A DNA stretch of 64,000 nucleotides, taken from positions 2,294,001-2,358,000 of the forward strand of contig CP087206.1 in the NCBI GenBank assembly GCA_020912385.1, in the 5' to 3' direction. Every line of letters starts with the position of its first letter. Position 1 is the stretch's first letter. A model generated the notes under the pieces. It ran no database searches and was not told the DNA's origin. It was given only the letters and a program-made list of their open reading frames with translations. This stretch comes from Neofusicoccum parvum (lineage: Eukaryota; Ascomycota; Dothideomycetes; Botryosphaeriales; Botryosphaeriaceae). Shown in pieces: positions 45,201-55,083 of this stretch. The position numbers and the translations under genes are program-made.

Positions 45201-48200
45201 CAACGGGTAAGGCGGGAAAGCGGCGGGTGAGCACTGGGCAGCTATATCCGGTTGCTGCTATGTATATAATGCATTGCGTTATTGCGACGAGCAGCAGTGT
45301 TGGCGAGGCGGTTTGGCAGTGATCCACAGATGTCTGTATGTTCACTGTCCGCGGCGTGGACCTGAGCATGAACGGAACTGATGCATGCTGGGACCGGCGC
45401 TCGCCGTTGCTCGCCGATACGTTACGTTAAAGTTTCTACGTAGCAGCCGCGCCGGCGCGGCTCTCCCTTGTATATCTTGCGGATCCCCACTTTAATTTCA
45501 TCGTGCAAGTGTACAGGGCTGAATGAGCGGAGACGACCGAGGACAGGGAGATATGGGCAGGTATGAGCTTAGTTGGGCTCAAGGAGAGACAAGAGCTTTG
45601 GATCTCTTTCAGCCTGTCATTGCCGTCAGTTCTGCCGACTCTGCGAGACGGAAATTCCGAATGCAAGGAGGCCAAGAGACGAATCGGTGCTTGGGGTTGA
45701 TGCTACCGTATTTCTGTCTTACCTCTCGTTGAAATGAGCGGTTGATTGATGACGCGATGGGTGGCAGGAACTGACGAGATGGCTGGCCTTTCTTTTGCCA
45801 TTGTGCCCCATCCTCTCGTCTATTCCTTCTCTCCCTCCCACACCACTTCCACGGCCTCTGCCGCTGCTGCTGCCACCAAAGCCTTGACACCCCACCAACA
45901 GCCCCTTGTGGCGGTGTGAAAGCAGACAAAAAGCCTCAGACTACGCCCCCGGGCATCGAAAGCCGACCCACGCCCCATTCCGAGACCAGTCGGCACCGAG
46001 AACACGGCGTAGGGACCGGGAGGAAGGAGGCAGGCACGCGCGGGCGGGTTGGGGCCTGACGCGAATTAAGAGCGCTTCTCAGGGGCTGGCACGAGCGCTG
46101 CTCCGATCGTTTGGGATTATTAGCGGAAAAGATGCTTGGAATGGCTCGCCCGCCCCGAGGGATGGGCGTTGGGAGATTGATAACAGCCCGAGACATTCTG
46201 CGGCTGGGGCCGGTCGGTGTTTGGGGGAAAGGCACGGACGGAACAGGGGGTTGGACGGTTGGAGACGGAGTCGCGCGGGTGAGGTGCGTGAAGGATGCGT
46301 GGGAGGGTGGAGGGAGGTGGGCCAAGGACGTGGAACGTGTGACGCTAGTGGGGATTTCATGCTACGGCCTCGGGAACGTTGCTTTGGTTTGCGTTTCTTT
46401 GCTTTTTGGCGGGTGGGCTGGTGGGTTCAACTGGGTTTTGTGGCGTGCGGCACAGCACGCTTAGGGTTGGGGACGTGCGACACTTATGGCTTACTCGGTC
46501 TTACTGCGTCGTTCGTGGGTGTTGAGGCTCAGCAGCCGTTTTGGGCGGCGTGCATATGTCCTGGCTATGTTTGATCGTACGTGAGGAGTCTGGAGCGTTA
46601 CTTGTGGCACAGTATTGCCAGGTATTCCGCTTCATGGGACGCCTGATGATGACTACAAGCATCAAACCGTTCTCCGAGAGACGTCCGGAGTCGAAGGATC
46701 CGTCCGGATGCAAATCTGTGCGGGTATCCCTTCGAGCTTAACGACCGATTAAATGTTCGTCCGAGAATTGAGCGCTGGTCTTAATAGACATCGCCGATAT
46801 GCACTCTAGCTGCGGACATTTAAAGACCTGATGGAGACCTTTCACCATGAGAGCACCTATGTCCCATACATCCTAGCTCCTCCAGACTCGAGGCTTGGAG
46901 ATGAGGATGGGCAAAAAAGCTGCATTGGAGTCTCAGCATAGATAACTTCGAGCTTGCCTCAACCATTGAGAGTGATACATCAGCCTCCAACCAGATCGAC
47001 CGTTTCAATTACGAAGCGTCCTCGCATTCATGCAGTGCCATTCATACAATGCCGTAGTCAGGCCTGCCTGGAGCTGCTTTCCGATGATGGGCTATAATAG
47101 CAGGAAGACAATAGCACAATAAAACAACAGCCTTGACTACCGAACAATAGTAACTCCACGCCTCAACTCTCAATTCCACTTCCACCACCAACTCTTGGAA
47201 TCCGATCTGCTCCTCTACCGCGATCATGACCTTTCCTCGTCTAGGTATATATAGCCTTCGCAGATACTCCGGTCGAGCTCTATATCCTCGCATAGTCGTG
47301 CCTCGAATGGGAGCCTTAAGCCACTGCAACCCCAAGCCCTCAAACTCTCTGGATACAAATTCGCCCCCACGTTCACCTGTCTCCCATGGCAACCTTCCAA
47401 ATCCGGGCTACAATAGCGAGACAATAACAAAAATCGCTATTGACCAGGATTCATATTGTAAATCTATGCCTCTACTCTATCCTAAACTTTTACCAGAAAA
47501 CTCCGTCCCCACTTCTCATCCCTCTTCCTACTCGACTTTGGCTCATTCACATCCTCAAGGTGCTCAATCCTCTCATTCTCCGCCTCAAGTCACACTTGTA
47601 TGTGAAAATCTCGATTCACGTCTACACAATGCCAGTCGGAGGTCAAACAAGACACCATTTTGGCCTTTGGAACAGAAGATTTACTTCACAACTGTGGGCC
47701 TTCGGCTGATACATGTCCAGATCACCCTACTCGCAACACATTCAAGCATCCTCCCAGATATTAGCTGCTTGGCCATGCTATCAGGAACCGGTTTATAACC
47801 TATCAGAATGCAATCGTTACTAATTTGATGATGGGAAGTCTTTGCACTAAAGTCATCTCAAGCCAGAAATCTTTTTACACAATTATACCGCCAGACCAGA
47901 TTAGTAAGATTTCCTGAATATTGCCAGATATAAAGCAACCTCGAAAAGCCTAAGCAGTAAACTTTTTATGCTCGATGGCAGCTTCCCGAACCACGAAGCA
48001 CGATCCGATTTTCTCAAACCCCGACTCCCAGACCGCTCCGACAACACCCAGTCCGCAGCCACCATATCCACCCGCAGACCGCCAATAACCTTTTTCCCCG
48101 CTCACACTCCGCTCCGACAACACCCAGTCCGCAGCCACCATATCCACCCGCAGACCGCCAATAACCTTTTTCCCCGCTCACACTCCGCTCCAACCTCGTC

Positions 48201-48202
48201 CC
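42201..48202. other. Six-kilobase interval without a supported gene
   Basis: The first kilobase is T-rich and looks like untranslated sequence. From 43 to 46.7 kb, GC-rich overlapping frames (for example 44034-44744 minus, 44506-45144 plus, 45906-46574 plus) show no domain. There is a CGAAC pentamer repeat at 44185-44207 and a poly-T run at 44947-44959. From 46.7 to 47.9 kb the sequence is AT-richer. The right end has a 76-base tandem duplication at 48036-48187. A long non-coding transcript or a fast-evolving gene cannot be excluded. Confidence 0.4.
48036..48187. repeat. Perfect 76-bp tandem duplication
   Basis: Bases 48036-48111 are repeated at 48112-48187. The second copy ends 15 bases before the stop codon of the minus-strand zinc-cluster gene, so the duplication lies in its probable 3' untranslated region. 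A recent slippage or assembly duplication would both give this pattern. Confidence 0.85.
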
Positions 48203-50965
48203 TCAGAGTCCGCTCAAATCCGCCTCCACGTTCTTCATCAACATGCCCTGCTCAAGCAAGAACGCCGCATCGGCCCTGCACTCGACCACGCCGCCCTCAG
48301 TCGCCAGCTTCTGCCCCAGCAGCACCTGCAGGTCGCCACCCACCGCATCCCAGCCCTCCCTGCACTCCTGGCAGAAAAACAGACCACACCCCTCCCCCTC
48401 CGCGCCGCCACCCTGCTCCGCGCAGCAGCGCCACACGGCCGGCAGCGGGCACACACAACACCACCTCTCGCCCTCCCCGCCGCCGCCCCTCTCGCCAAAC
48501 CTCGCCGCCTGCGCCGCCACCGCCGCATCAACGTCCGCGCGCGACGCACCCGCCGGAAACAAGCTCGCCAGGACATGCGCCGGGCAGGCCAGCACGTCGA
48601 CGCGGGCGAGCACGCAGGCGCGGCACATGGCGGCGGGGGCGGCGCCGTGGCCGCGGTGGCCGTCGAGGACCTCGGTGCAGCCGCGGCCGTCGGCCCAGGC
48701 GATGACGCTGGCCTTCTTGAACGACAGCCCCACCAGCCCGAACGTCGGGTCCGCGCAGAAGCGGCAGCCGCGCGAGGAGGCGGCCAGGGAGAAGGTGACG
48801 GGGTGCGCGAGCGCGGTCACCATCTCGCGGAAGTGGCCGGTGTGGCCGGCTGAGTCGGTCATTTCGAGGCGGTCGGCCGGCGGTGGGGGGAGGTGGTAGG
48901 CGGCGGGGGTGTTGGGGTTGGTGGGGTGGTAGGATTGGATGTTTAGGGAGCGAGGGTCGATGAGGGTGGAGTGCGGGTTGATGTGGACGATGCGGTCCAT
49001 CTTTGGTCTGTTGGCGGCCCGGGGGAGGGTTTGGCTGCGGTGCGCGGACGCGGTGTTGGCGCCGGTGCGGAAGGTGGTGATGCCGTCGGCGTTCACTTTT
49101 GGGGCGGTGCTGGGGCCAGCCTGCTGCTTCTTGTTCATGGGAGTCATGCCGGCGATACCGCTGTCGCGCTTCTTGGATGGGCCGTTGTTTGCTGGCTCCT
49201 CGTCGCACACTAGACCACCGGGACTGGAACTGGCCACTGGACTATCGTCAATGGCAGTAGCCTTCTGTTTGCCAGGGTTGACGGGATACAGCTTCTCGAA
49301 TGTGCATGGAATGTCGGCCTTCTGGCACGCACGGCAGGGCGGTTGGTCGGTCTTCTTCTTGAGCGAGCACCCCTTCCTTGCCTTTCTACAGGCCGTACAG
49401 GCGACAAACGGACGGTACGGTACGTAATCGACTCCCGGTGGCGGTGTGTAGGTGATGCGCTTCGGAAGAGCATCTTCATCGGGTCCGGCCATGCACATCA
49501 GACCCTCTTCTTGACATTGACGGCACGCGAGATTATGGTCCGTGTCCGGGTCGTTGTATGAGCAGTCCTTCTCGCTATCGAGGCAGTTTTCGCAAGGCAC
49601 CTTCCTGCCTGGTGGGCTTATCAGTTCACACTGCACCACATCTTCATCCCCGTGGCTGTGGATACATTCCAGGCAGGGCCAAGTATTTCCAGTCTCACGG
49701 AGCGAGCACTTCCTCTCCTCTATCCTGCACTTTACGCAGCCACGAGCAGCGGGATGATGGCGCAGATCATCCTCAAGGCCCAAGGGATCCGGGATCGGTG
49801 GCAGGTCGTCATCGCTGAGTGGAGAGTTGTACCGAACGTGGTATTTGCGGGGGCGGAGCTTCTTTTTCCTTCCTGAGGAACCTGGTTCATCGGACTCGTC
49901 TCCGCCGTTATCGGACAGAGTCTCTGAAATGTGTTTGTCCGAGAAGAAGTTGTAAGAATCGTCGGGCCAGTTGTCTTGCCCTTGATATCTGGACAGGAGA
50001 TCCCGGCCAGCTTCTGACTTGAGAGAGATGCTAATAACGCATCTGGCACCAGTCAACCTGGCGTGATGCAGCGAGACGGACTTCGGCTTCTTCAGTCTGG
50101 GCTGTCCGTTCTCGTCCAGGTCGTCTTGTTCCACCATCTGTCCAGACCTTCTCTTCCTGCCTTCAGCTCTTTCCGGCTCAGCCTTCCTGGTCCTCCGCCG
50201 TTCGTCTGCGGGATCATAGTTGCCAGACTCGTCCCAGTCAAGGTGTGATGTGATGACATGCCCATCTCGTTCCCGGAATTCGTACTTCGGCGGGGCGATC
50301 TCAGTATCTGGTGTCTCACTGTGTGTTTGATTGCGCTCGCGCTGATTATGGCTCCGTCGGCTTGGCTTTGGTCCAGGGCTACGAGTTTGGCTGCGAGAGT
50401 GCTCATTGTCTTCGGCTGACCCGTAGTAGTCTCTGGGTGATTCAGATGTGGGAACTTGCGTTCCTAAGCTTGGGTCAAGAACGGCATCAACAAACGGGTT
50501 GGGCGGGAAGTCGTTGCGGCCATCGTTGTGGTCACGTTTGTCGGGGCGTAGAGATGTGCCGGTGTGATTGACCTGTGAAGATGCAGAGCAAGGTGAGGGC
50601 TTGAGCAGATTCATCTCTCGGTCCGCATCGTCCACTTGGCTGGAACGCAGCGACTCTGGAATACTTTGGCCACTGTCATCACCACCGAACAACGATACGC
50701 CGGGAGGAAAGATGTTAATCTGGCTGGTCGGCTTTTCCGCACTACCACTGGTATTATCCTGAGGGTCGTCACCATCGTCTTCGACACCGTCCATTTTGTC
50801 AAGAGTGAGGGGCGTGCAAAGTGGCAAAGTCTTTCTCGGGGGTTGGTGGGCATCAGGCATGTTCGTATCTGCTTGTGTCTCCTCAATGTTGCAATCTTCT
50901 TGGAATTGAGACTCGAAATCCGGCGGCATGGAATCCATTTGACTGTTGGAATCAGGGGGCACCAT
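48203..50965 (-). CDS. Large protein with three Zn2Cys6-like clusters and a Cys-rich C-terminus
   Basis: Probable nuclear DNA- or chromatin-associated protein of 920 residues without introns. The start chosen (MVPPDSNSQMDS) lies in the context GCCATCATGG; the frame stays open with further ATG codons up to 51328, so a longer N-terminus is possible. Residues 1-400 are acidic and disordered, with many Asp/Pro/Ser. Three consecutive cysteine clusters lie at about 410-555: C-x2-C-x6-C-x10-C-x2-C-x11-C, then C-x2-C-x6-C-x12-C-x2-C-x6-C, then C-x2-C-x6-C-x10-C-x2-C-x6-C. The last two fit the fungal binuclear zinc cluster exactly; the first has a longer final loop. The C-terminal 190 residues hold further Cys/His sets (CRFCADP, MCRACVLARVDVLACPAH, CCVCPLPAVWRCC, CQECREGW) that look like another zinc-binding module. 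No fungal_trans regulatory domain is seen. Confidence 0.82.
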   Translation of the reverse strand: MVPPDSNSQMDSMPPDFESQFQEDCNIEETQADTNMPDAHQPPRKTLPLCTPLTLDKMDGVEDDGDDPQDNTSGSAEKPTSQINIFPPGVSLFGGDDSGQSIPESLRSSQVDDADREMNLLKPSPCSASSQVNHTGTSLRPDKRDHNDGRNDFPPNPFVDAVLDPSLGTQVPTSESPRDYYGSAEDNEHSRSQTRSPGPKPSRRSHNQRERNQTHSETPDTEIAPPKYEFRERDGHVITSHLDWDESGNYDPADERRRTRKAEPERAEGRKRRSGQMVEQDDLDENGQPRLKKPKSVSLHHARLTGARCVISISLKSEAGRDLLSRYQGQDNWPDDSYNFFSDKHISETLSDNGGDESDEPGSSGRKKKLRPRKYHVRYNSPLSDDDLPPIPDPLGLEDDLRHHPAARGCVKCRIEERKCSLRETGNTWPCLECIHSHGDEDVVQCELISPPGRKVPCENCLDSEKDCSYNDPDTDHNLACRQCQEEGLMCMAGPDEDALPKRITYTPPPGVDYVPYRPFVACTACRKARKGCSLKKKTDQPPCRACQKADIPCTFEKLYPVNPGKQKATAIDDSPVASSSPGGLVCDEEPANNGPSKKRDSGIAGMTPMNKKQQAGPSTAPKVNADGITTFRTGANTASAHRSQTLPRAANRPKMDRIVHINPHSTLIDPRSLNIQSYHPTNPNTPAAYHLPPPPADRLEMTDSAGHTGHFREMVTALAHPVTFSLAASSRGCRFCADPTFGLVGLSFKKASVIAWADGRGCTEVLDGHRGHGAAPAAMCRACVLARVDVLACPAHVLASLFPAGASRADVDAAVAAQAARFGERGGGGEGERWCCVCPLPAVWRCCAEQGGGAEGEGCGLFFCQECREGWDAVGGDLQVLLGQKLATEGGVVECRADAAFLLEQGMLMKNVEADLSGL

Positions 50966-51738
50966 GATGGCGGCGATGTGCGAAGGCAACGTGGGTGGGT
51001 CGGACAGCCACGGAAGTGAGGAACTTGCAACGAGCACGCGGAAGGCGGGGTGCCTGAAAGGAAGCACTTGACCGGGCCTGGACGGCGAGTCTGAACGAAA
51101 CGGGGGGTGGTAAGTGGCGTAGGATTGCGGGCAAGCTTCGGAGCCTCCACTAGCACATGCCCAAGCTTGATGAGTTACCGTGCTAACACTGGTCGTACCG
51201 CTGGCTGTAAAATTGGCTAACTGAGGAAGGACTGCAGAGCAAACGGGCATCTTAAACGCCCTCAGAGACTCTAGTGAGAACATAGACCGTTCGCAGGGTT
51301 CCCCCATGCAGCTGAGACCCCAAAGCATGTTAGGTGAAAGTAGAAGAGAATCAATGTCGAGGACGTTTGCAGGACAAGAGGAGTTGAAGAGGTTCGGAGG
51401 AGAATGCCGCGCGAGCCCGATTTATGCCTTGCCTCGGCACATGGTCATGTGGACTAAACAGGCAACTACAGCACACCAAAAGGGCCCAGCGACCAATTCA
51501 AACTCTTGGCATAGCCTTTCTATTGATCAGCAATTCAAGATTAATGATTCAACACTACTGCGGTCATAATCTATCTACAAAGCCCCCTTCCATTCCCAAT
51601 CCAAGTCTCCCAAGGGTATATTAAACCACCCACCATCCGAAACGAAAACCAGAACCCCCGGTTCGTCTATCATGATCCCATACCATCATCATCAAAAAAA
51701 AAAAAAAAACAACGCCTATCCCCACCCTGCCCCCTCCC
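50966..51738. promoter_or_regulatory. Upstream region of the zinc-cluster gene and 3' flank of the wall-protein gene
   Basis: Bases 50966-51328 may be either a leader or an N-terminal extension of the zinc-cluster protein, since the frame is open. The right part contains a 16-base poly-A run at 51694-51709, close to the 3' end of the minus-strand Ser/Thr-rich gene. Confidence 0.4.
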
Positions 51739-52943
51739 CTACCACAACAACAACCCCACCACCAACACCCCCGCCGCCAAAACCTCCCTCCCCACCCCCT
51801 TCAGCCGCTCCACCCTCCCCGCCGCCCCGGCCGTCGGCGCCTCCGTCGAGCTCGCCGCCGCCGTCGTCTGCGCCGGCTCGGACGAGGACGACGACGCCGT
51901 CTGGAAGCTGAGCGTGCTCGGTAGGCTGAGCGTGCTCGGGGCGCGCGTGGTCGAGGGGTTTGCGGTTGATTCGGCCGAGACGCTGGCGGTGGCGGTGGTC
52001 GGGTCGGGCACGGTGAAGGTGATGGTTGTGTCTGGGGCGGTGAAGGTGACGGTGTTGGTGGTGGACCAGGAGAAGGTGGATGATGGCGTGGTGGTCGGAC
52101 TGGGGGAGAGGGTGGTTGTGGATGTTGATGTGGTTGTTAATGTTGATAACGCGGTTGGGGATGGGTAGAGGGAGGTGGTGAGGGTGATGGAGGTGTCTGA
52201 GGGAGGTTGGGTGAATGTGATGGTGGTGGTGCTTTCGTCGCTGCTCGTCTGGACTGGGGTCTCGGCGGTCCAGGTGATGGTGGTCGAGAAAGTGCCGAGG
52301 GCGGAGCTCAGGACCGAAAGGGCGGGGTATGTGGCGGAAGCTGTGGAGACAGAGGATGCGGAGACTGAGGCAGTTGATGAATCCGTCTCTCGAAGAGTCG
52401 TTACCGTGGTGGTGTAGGTCGACAACGCAGACTCCAAAACAGACAAGGCACTCAGAGTAACAGAGACCGACTCTGACATAGTAGCGGTCGAAATTTCCGT
52501 CGGCGTGCTGCTCGAAGTCGCCACAACAGGAATGACGACTGAAATCTCCGTCGTCGATAATACAACACCTGCACAGCATTAGCCATTGGACGGAGAGCAT
52601 GACACATATCATCCAGAAGCCTACCAGAAGTTTGTACCGAAACTGCAGACAGAACACTGCTAACCACTGACTCTACGCTCTCCAACACCTCGGACACGCT
52701 CGACGGCGGCGCATAGTTGAATGGTCTCACTGGAACAGACACGCTTGGTGCTGGCGTCGTGAGTATCGCAGAGCCTTCATTCTGCAATGTTAGCACACTC
52801 TTGCCTCTGGTAGCTAGCAATGTGCTTAAGCCGTGGTGCATACCATTGTTGATCCCTCGTCTCACATCCCACCTCGCCGCATCCGCGCCAGCGAGCAGCA
52901 GCAGTGCAGCCGCTATTCTTCTCAAATCGAGCAGCTTGACCAT
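51739..52943 (-). CDS. Secreted Ser/Thr-rich GPI-type cell-wall protein
   Basis: Predicted cell-surface mannoprotein. Two exons, 52943-52625 and 52568-51739, with a 56-base intron give 382 residues. The first 23 residues are a signal peptide (LRRIAAALLLLAGADAA core). A long Ser/Thr-rich tract, roughly residues 105-350, repeats units such as TTTITFTQPP, NTVTFTAPDTTITFTVP and TSTSTTTLSPSPTTTPSST, as expected for dense O-glycosylation. The C-terminus is a small-residue stretch (TEAPTAGAAG) followed by a hydrophobic tail (VLAAGVLVVGLLLW), the layout of a GPI-attachment signal. No catalytic domain is visible. A second intron-like segment (52782-52843) has good splice sites, but removing it would shift the frame to an early stop, so I keep it as coding. 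Confidence 0.75.
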
Positions 52944-54048
52944 TGTGACAGAACTAGATGAAATATTACGGATTAACGATATCCAGGACGAGACAGCAGC
53001 CCATCGAGAGTAGACGTGACTCTTGGTAGCGAGAGAGGTCAGAGGTGAAGAGCGATCGTCATGGTGGATAAGAGATGATTGACGGGTGGGGAGTGGGGAA
53101 GGAAGGAAGATCAAGGCAGACGCATCGCGGGAACGTGCAGGGCCTTTGTGGTTGATTACTGGGTGGGCGGACGGAAATCATGGTGGCAGACGCAGGTGGT
53201 TGTGGAAGGTGGTTGGTGATTGTGATCGGGAGGCTGGGTGCCTTAGGCTCGGTTGCGATGCTGCTCCGCGTGAATTTCGATAGTCCTGTTCAACAGCACA
53301 CACCAAGTGTTTGCTAGGCTGTGGGGAAGAGATAGTGTGTTATTGATGTCGTGCCACAGATGTTGGTGTGTAAGCTGAGAAGGATGCGGTGTTGCGGGGG
53401 GTGGTGCTGTTTCACAGTGCGACGCTGACGCTGGTGCTGGAGGCTGGTACCCCAAGCACGCGAGCCGGGCCGCCGGGTGAGTGCGGCGCGCCACCTCTCG
53501 TCGCGTTGCTGCACACCTGCGCGTCACAATTCCCCTGCACAAATGCGTCATGTATTACGATTATATTCATCGACAAATCCTGATCATCTCTCATACTCAA
53601 TCATTGCTCGTTATTCAAAGGCGCAATAAAAATCTCAAGCAAACAATCATTCGGCCATGCGCTTGCACGACGGTATAGTCTGGACGAGCATCCCAAACGC
53701 AGAAGTCTTCTCAGGAACGGGACGTGAGACTCTATTGCTGGGCAACCAGAGTTCGGCAAAGAAAGTTTATTCCTGCTCGAGGCTGATTAGCTTCGGCTCG
53801 CACAATGGTGAAAGAGCAATGAGTGCGAAGGTAGGGTTCGAAATCAGACAGCAGTTGGCAATATCGTTGACCACATGGAGTTTCAGAACAGGTCTGTTGT
53901 GTGATAAGGTTCTCATCATTCGAATGGGGGTAGCGCAAAGCAGGTAAAGAAAACAAGGGTACTCACACTCAAAAGCAAATCGGATGTACAGCAGTCCGGA
54001 CTTCACTGTACATCCGCCGAAAACCTGCAACGTCAGTGTGCAACATCC
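52944..54048. other. Intergenic region, wall-protein promoter and phosphatase-gene 3' flank
   Basis: Contains the promoter side of the minus-strand wall-protein gene and, at its right end, the 3' flank of the histidine-phosphatase gene. Short frames at 53243-54030 show no domain. Confidence 0.4.
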
Positions 54049-55083
54049 TTAGTCAACCTTCTGTCGCTTGAAAAATGTGTCGATGGACTTCTGGTTCTTG
54101 TCATGCTTGGAGCTACCGACCCCGCCGCCAGTGCGTTTGAGGCCTTTCAAGTGCTCCTTGCCGTTGATCGTCAAGACTTCCGTCGTCCATCCGTACAAGG
54201 CAGGCGTAGAGACGCTGGCACTTTCCTTGCCTGGAAGCCTCTCGGTTGCACTGGCTGGAGCTTGCACTGGAGCCACAGAGAGGTCCGATGCCTTCGCCAC
54301 GCTGGCTACACTGCCTGCGGTAGCCCTTGATGATGAATGTTTGCTCTGCGAAGCAGCACTGTCGGTGTAACCGGCTTGCCTGTCCAACGCCCGCGCAACC
54401 GGCGTGCCTCGCCTGGTCATTTCCAGCTCCAGGTATCCCGTGTTCGAGAAGCCGCCAATGTACTCCAGCGAAACAGGTTTTCCGGGAACCAGCAGCTCAG
54501 GGCGGATATGAACGCTGTTCTGCGGGAGGCGGCGCAGAATGCGTCGCCAGAGGACCGACAGGATGATGCCATGCGACACGATTGCCACGACATGCCGCTC
54601 CCCGCCCGCAGCGGAGCGCCACAAGGCCGCCATGTGCTCATCCAGAAAGTCGTCGATGCGTTTCGCCATCGAATCCTTCGACTCGACGTCAACGAAGCCG
54701 GCGGAAGTGTCGCGCGGCTTGTTGGTCGAAGACGGCCCTTCCAACCAGGTTTTGCCTTCAAAGGACCCGAAATCCTGCTCCTGTATGGCTGGCACGCTGG
54801 TCATCTTCACGGTCGACGACGGTTGAGCGTCATAGATGGCTTGGGCAGTATTGCGGGCTCGCTGCAGCGGGGAGGCGAAGATGTGCGTAAAGCGAATGTC
54901 GGTGCCAGCGAGGTAGCTGGCCAGGCGATGGGCCTGCTGGAAGCCATGGTTGGTCAGCTCCGAGTCTCTGCTGCCTGCGCTGGGAGGGTTAGCGGGTGAC
55001 GTGACGACGGCTGCATTGGTGTCGTACTACACTTGAGCGACGTTGTCCACGGTCTCGCCGTGGCGGATGAGGAAAAGTCTCAT
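54049..55083 (-). CDS. Phosphoglycerate-mutase-like (histidine phosphatase) protein with a C-terminal PIP-box-like motif
   Basis: Member of the histidine phosphatase superfamily, removing phosphate through a phospho-His intermediate; the substrate is unknown. Exons 55083-55031 and 54979-54049 with a 51-base intron give 327 residues. The catalytic RHG motif is at the very start (MRLFLIRHGETVDN), then AGSRDSELTNHGFQQA, the acid-containing IQEQDFGSFEGKTW and the second His in VVAIVSHGIILSVLWRR. The intron placement is the only one found that restores DNVAQVAGSRDSELT. After the domain, about residues 215-310 are Ser/Ala-rich linker. The last residues read QKSIDTFFKRQKVD (314-327), matching the PCNA-interacting consensus Q-x-x-[ILM]-x-x-[FY]-[FY] with a basic follow-on. 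A nuclear role at replication or repair sites is an inference from that tail. Confidence 0.88.

Noticed and set aside
52782..52843. Second intron in the Ser/Thr-rich wall-protein gene (GTATGC to TTGCAG with a CTAAC branch site)
   Set aside because: Removal shifts the frame to an immediate stop, while retention keeps the signal peptide in frame with the rest.
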